Below, piece by piece: positions 62,357 to 64,000 of a stretch of 64,000 nt of DNA (position 1 is its first letter; each line of letters begins with the position of its first letter). Source of the DNA: Hwanghaeella grinnelliae (GTDB lineage Bacteria; Pseudomonadota; Alphaproteobacteria; UBA8366; Aestuariispiraceae); contig NZ_SADE01000002.1 of the NCBI RefSeq assembly GCF_004005845.1, positions 186,421-250,420 on the forward strand. The letters are read 5' to 3'. A program made the position numbers and the translations under genes. The notes below the pieces were generated by a model. It was given only the letters and a program-made list of their open reading frames with translations, was not told the DNA's origin and did not search any database.

Positions 62357-62433
62357 GGGGAGACTCGAACTCCCACTTCCGTAAGGAAAACAGATTTTGA
62401 GTCTGTCGCGTCTACCAGTTCCGCCACAGGGGC
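62347..62433 (-). tRNA. tRNA-Leu (anticodon CAA)
   Basis: A class II tRNA of 87 nt, minus strand, with encoded CCA (62349-62347). The acceptor stem starts GCCCCTG at 62433. The anticodon stem ACAGA/TCTGT encloses loop CTCAAAA, so the anticodon is CAA at 62399-62397 (reads UUG). The D arm contains TGGCGGAACTGGTAGACG, and the T arm is GGGAGTTCGAGTCTCCC. The variable arm (TTTTCCTTACGGAAG) is long, as expected for leucine. Confidence 0.97.
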
Positions 62434-62557
62434 ACTCAAAAGGCCGGGGCGCGGTTCGGATTACCGAATACGGCGCCGGGAGGGGTCTAATAGCTTTCCG
62501 GGCGCGGGCGGTCAATCCGTCTGTTCGGGGCAACGGTGGAAAACAGGCGTTCAGCGA

Positions 62558-62585
62558 AAAAAGGCCCGCGCAGGCGGGCCTTTTT
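62558..62585 (-). terminator. Terminator of the fourth VPxPA-CTERM gene
   Basis: AAAAAGGCCCGC (62558-62569) and GCGGGCCTTTTT (62574-62585) form a 12-bp stem with loop GCAG; the minus strand leaves with TTTTTCGCTG. It lies 25 bases past the stop at 62611. The arms are nearly those of the terminator at 57582-57609. Confidence 0.9.
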
Positions 62586-62610
62586 CATCAAAACCGCGCC
62601 AACGGCCGGG

Positions 62611-63300
62611 TCAGGCGTTACGCCGCCGCCGAAGGATCAGGAATCCGCAGAGCCCGGACAGCAGAAGCGGCAGGGCGGCCGGGACCGGCACCGAGGTGAC
62701 CGGATTTCCCCCGTTACCCGTATCGGGGTCGGTCTGCTCGGTCACCACATCGATGCTCGTCAGGGCTCCTTCAAGCGCCATAAGACCTTCCAACGTGTCG
62801 AACGTGCCAAACGTAGCGACAATCGACACGAGCGAGCCCTCGCCAAACAGGAAAAGGCCCTCAGCAAAACCGAAATTTCCGTCGGTCAGGGGGTTGGCAA
62901 TCAAAGCTTCCGGATCGTAGTCGGTGAAGATTGCAAAAAAGATATCGGGAAAGCCCGGCGACGTCTTCGCCAAGATGTTGAACCCATTCCCCGAACCGAA
63001 GTTGATCTCAAGATCATTGACCGACGTATCCGTGTAGGTTTGCCCGCCGAGTGTAATACTGCGCGCCACAACGGCATTGGGAATGATTCCGGCCACACCC
63101 GAGGGATCGGGATCCGGATTATCGAAATCGATGTCGTAGAAGAACGACCCCGCTGTACCCAGCAATGGAGCGGCCGTTCCGACCGCCTGATCGACCGTGA
63201 AATCCCCGCTGTAGCGGAGTGTAATGGCCGATGCCTGTTTTGTGGCGAAACAGCCGATTGCCGTTACCACCGCGATGGCGAAAATAGACCTCATCTTCAT
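62611..63300 (-). CDS. VPxPA-CTERM exported protein, paralogue B
   Basis: A 229-residue exported protein. The signal peptide is residues 1-24 (IFAIAVVTAIGCFATKQASA). The mature part opens ITLRYSGDFTVDQAVGTAA and has FYDIDFDNPDPDPSG, close to the paralogue at 58724-59416. A long acidic linker (TEQTDPDTGNGGNPV) precedes VPVPAALPLLLSGLCGFLILRRRRNA. The start is ATG 63300 (MKMRSIFA). As for the other three, surface placement needs an exosortase that is not in the window. Function is unknown. Confidence 0.87.
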   Translation of the reverse strand: MKMRSIFAIAVVTAIGCFATKQASAITLRYSGDFTVDQAVGTAAPLLGTAGSFFYDIDFDNPDPDPSGVAGIIPNAVVARSITLGGQTYTDTSVNDLEINFGSGNGFNILAKTSPGFPDIFFAIFTDYDPEALIANPLTDGNFGFAEGLFLFGEGSLVSIVATFGTFDTLEGLMALEGALTSIDVVTEQTDPDTGNGGNPVTSVPVPAALPLLLSGLCGFLILRRRRNA

Positions 63301-63346
63301 GGAAACCCCCTAGACGACGCCGTTTACGCAATACGACTCGCCCCCC

Positions 63347-63377
63347 GTAAAACAAAAAAGCGCGGCCCAGGCCGCGC
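63347..63377 (-). terminator. Strong hairpin with U-run upstream of the fourth CTERM gene
   Basis: GCGCGGCC (63360-63367) and GGCCGCGC (63370-63377) are perfect arms around CA. On the minus strand it is followed by CTTTTTTGTTTTAC. It lies between the aminotransferase stop and the CTERM start, so it isolates the CTERM gene from upstream transcription. Confidence 0.8.
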
Positions 63378-63426
63378 AGGAGGGTTTCTACTGCACTCAA
63401 TCTATTTGGATAGCAATAGATGGATA

Positions 63427-63442
63427 ATTAACACGCGTTAAT
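63427..63442. promoter_or_regulatory. Palindrome in the intergenic region
   Basis: ATTAAC (63427-63432) and GTTAAT (63437-63442) are perfect inverted copies around ACGC. A 6-bp-arm palindrome in an AT-rich spot could be an operator. It lies outside any gene and upstream of the terminator at 63347-63377. Confidence 0.3.
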
Positions 63443-63482
63443 AGTAGCGTTGACGTAAGTTCCTTTGGCACCTGCAAAAGCG

Positions 63483-63511
63483 ACAACGCCCGTGCGTCGC
63501 ACAGGCGTTGT
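63483..63511. terminator. Hairpin after the aminotransferase gene
   Basis: ACAACGCC-C-GTGC (63483-63495) pairs with GCAC-A-GGCGTTGT (63499-63511) with one internal mismatch and a three-base loop. A T-run follows on the plus strand (TTTTCTTC) and a weaker one on the minus strand (CGCTTTTGC). It is 25 bases past the aminotransferase stop. Confidence 0.6.
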
Positions 63512-63536
63512 TTTCTTCAATTAAGTCGTTTTTGGG

Positions 63537-64000
63537 TCAGGCGGCGTTCCGGGCCCTGCCCTCAATGACCCCGGCGAGGCGTTGAACCGCCTCGGCTATG
63601 GTCGCTTCCGGCACATTGGTGAAGTTGAGGCGCATCGTATTGTGGGCCGGGTTCATGGCATAGAACACATCGCCCGGCACAATAGCGACGCGGGCATCAG
63701 CCGCGCGTTGGAAAATGTCGTGTGCGTCGGTGCCTTCCGGGAGTGTTACCCAGACGAACATGCCACCTTCCGGCCGGGTCCAGGTCACGCCGGCCGGCAT
63801 TTCCGCTTCAAGCGCCGCCAACATGGCGTCCCGCCGGATGCGATACAGGTCCCGCGCGCGCTCAGACGTCTCCGCCTCAACCCCCGTTTCGATCAGATGC
63901 AGGGCCGCGTATTGCGTCAACGGGCTGGTGCACAGATCGAGCCCCTGTTTGGAGATAATCAGCCCATGCAACAAGCGCTGCGGCACGACCATCCAGCCCA
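63537..64000 (-). CDS. PLP-dependent aminotransferase, class I/II (3' end only)
   Basis: The C-terminal part (about 154 residues) of a PLP-dependent aminotransferase; the 5' end lies beyond the window. The visible segment includes CTSPLTQYAALHLIETG, a domain-closing PEGGMFVWVTLPEGTDAHDIF, and RLNFTNVPEATIAEAVQRLAG with the Arg that binds the substrate carboxylate. The pattern fits the 2-aminoadipate/MocR-type aminotransferase branch (LysN-like). The PLP Lys is not in the window. It ends in front of a hairpin. Confidence 0.88.
   Translation of the reverse strand, partial: GWMVVPQRLLHGLIISKQGLDLCTSPLTQYAALHLIETGVEAETSERARDLYRIRRDAMLAALEAEMPAGVTWTRPEGGMFVWVTLPEGTDAHDIFQRAADARVAIVPGDVFYAMNPAHNTMRLNFTNVPEATIAEAVQRLAGVIEGRARNAA

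Noticed and set aside
62097-62384. Open frames across the repeat and tRNA-Leu
   Set aside because: They translate the duplicated unit and the antisense of the tRNA; products such as RWCPRGDSNS are typical tRNA artefacts.
57634-63300. A prophage or integrative island
   Set aside because: No integrase, transposase or phage structural gene is visible; only a tRNA-flank duplication hints at past integration.

Overview
The window is GC-rich, densely coded DNA from an alphaproteobacterium. The evidence is gene content: an eipB homologue (DUF1849, an alphaproteobacterial envelope family), a membrane-anchored cytochrome c divergent from kdsB, TRAP transporters, and surface proteins ending in the VPxPA form of the PEP-CTERM signal. 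A marine or soil member of the Rhodospirillales-like orders is my best guess; nothing here fixes the genus. I see no phage, insertion sequence, CRISPR array or rRNA operon.

Layout. 0.2-2.4 kb: lepA (translation factor EF4) and a small membrane protein. 2.7 kb: tRNA-Ser(GGA). 3.0-7.4 kb: a three-gene signalling operon of a receiver-histidine kinase hybrid, a lipoprotein of the branched-chain amino-acid-binding type, and a membrane sensor kinase. 7.4-13.5 kb, minus strand: a seven-gene Bat/MoxR operon whose start and stop codons mostly overlap. 13.7-17.5 kb: a fused hydantoinase A/B (5-oxoprolinase-type) enzyme. 17.7-20.5 kb: eipB, an M17 leucyl aminopeptidase and a small MarR regulator. 20.5-26.2 kb: the yejABEF peptide importer. 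26.4-29.2 kb: hisN-like phosphatase, cytochrome c, kdsB and an ACT-domain protein. 29.3-31.1 kb: a MarR regulator and an EmrA-type adaptor with no inner-membrane partner beside it.

31.4-36.5 kb is a probable sugar-acid catabolic island: an enolase-superfamily dehydratase, an acetyltransferase, a DapA-fold lyase, a D-lactate-dehydrogenase-type flavoenzyme and a 2-keto-4-pentenoate hydratase-type enzyme. 36.5-39.2 kb is the copper operon copA-cueR, with a textbook MerR-type promoter in front of copA. 39.4-41.1 kb is pdxA with an uncharacterised TIM-barrel gene. 41.1-43.8 kb pairs an acyl-CoA synthetase with an APH-fold kinase. 43.9-49.8 kb holds pirin, LysR, LysE, an aldehyde dehydrogenase, bacteriohemerythrin and a glycosyltransferase. 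49.9-55.3 kb is a TRAP transporter (P, Q, M) with NIPSNAP, fuconolactonase-type hydrolase and sugar epimerase genes, probably a carbohydrate-acid uptake and breakdown locus. 55.4-57.5 kb has a membrane cyclic-nucleotide-binding protein preceded by three 11-bp repeats, and a gene I do not recognise.

57.6-63.3 kb is an accessory region with four minus-strand genes for exported proteins that all end in VP(V/I)PA, a hydrophobic segment and an Arg-rich tail. No exosortase lies in the window, so sorting must depend on one elsewhere. These genes have near-identical hairpin terminators, AT-rich gaps and a tRNA-Leu(CAA) flanked by a 126-bp-period duplication. The window ends inside a PLP-dependent aminotransferase.

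The observations most worth following are the binding-lipoprotein/two-kinase operon, the pdxA-linked TIM-barrel gene, the acyl-CoA synthetase/kinase pair, the VPxPA cluster and the duplicated tRNA-Leu flank.
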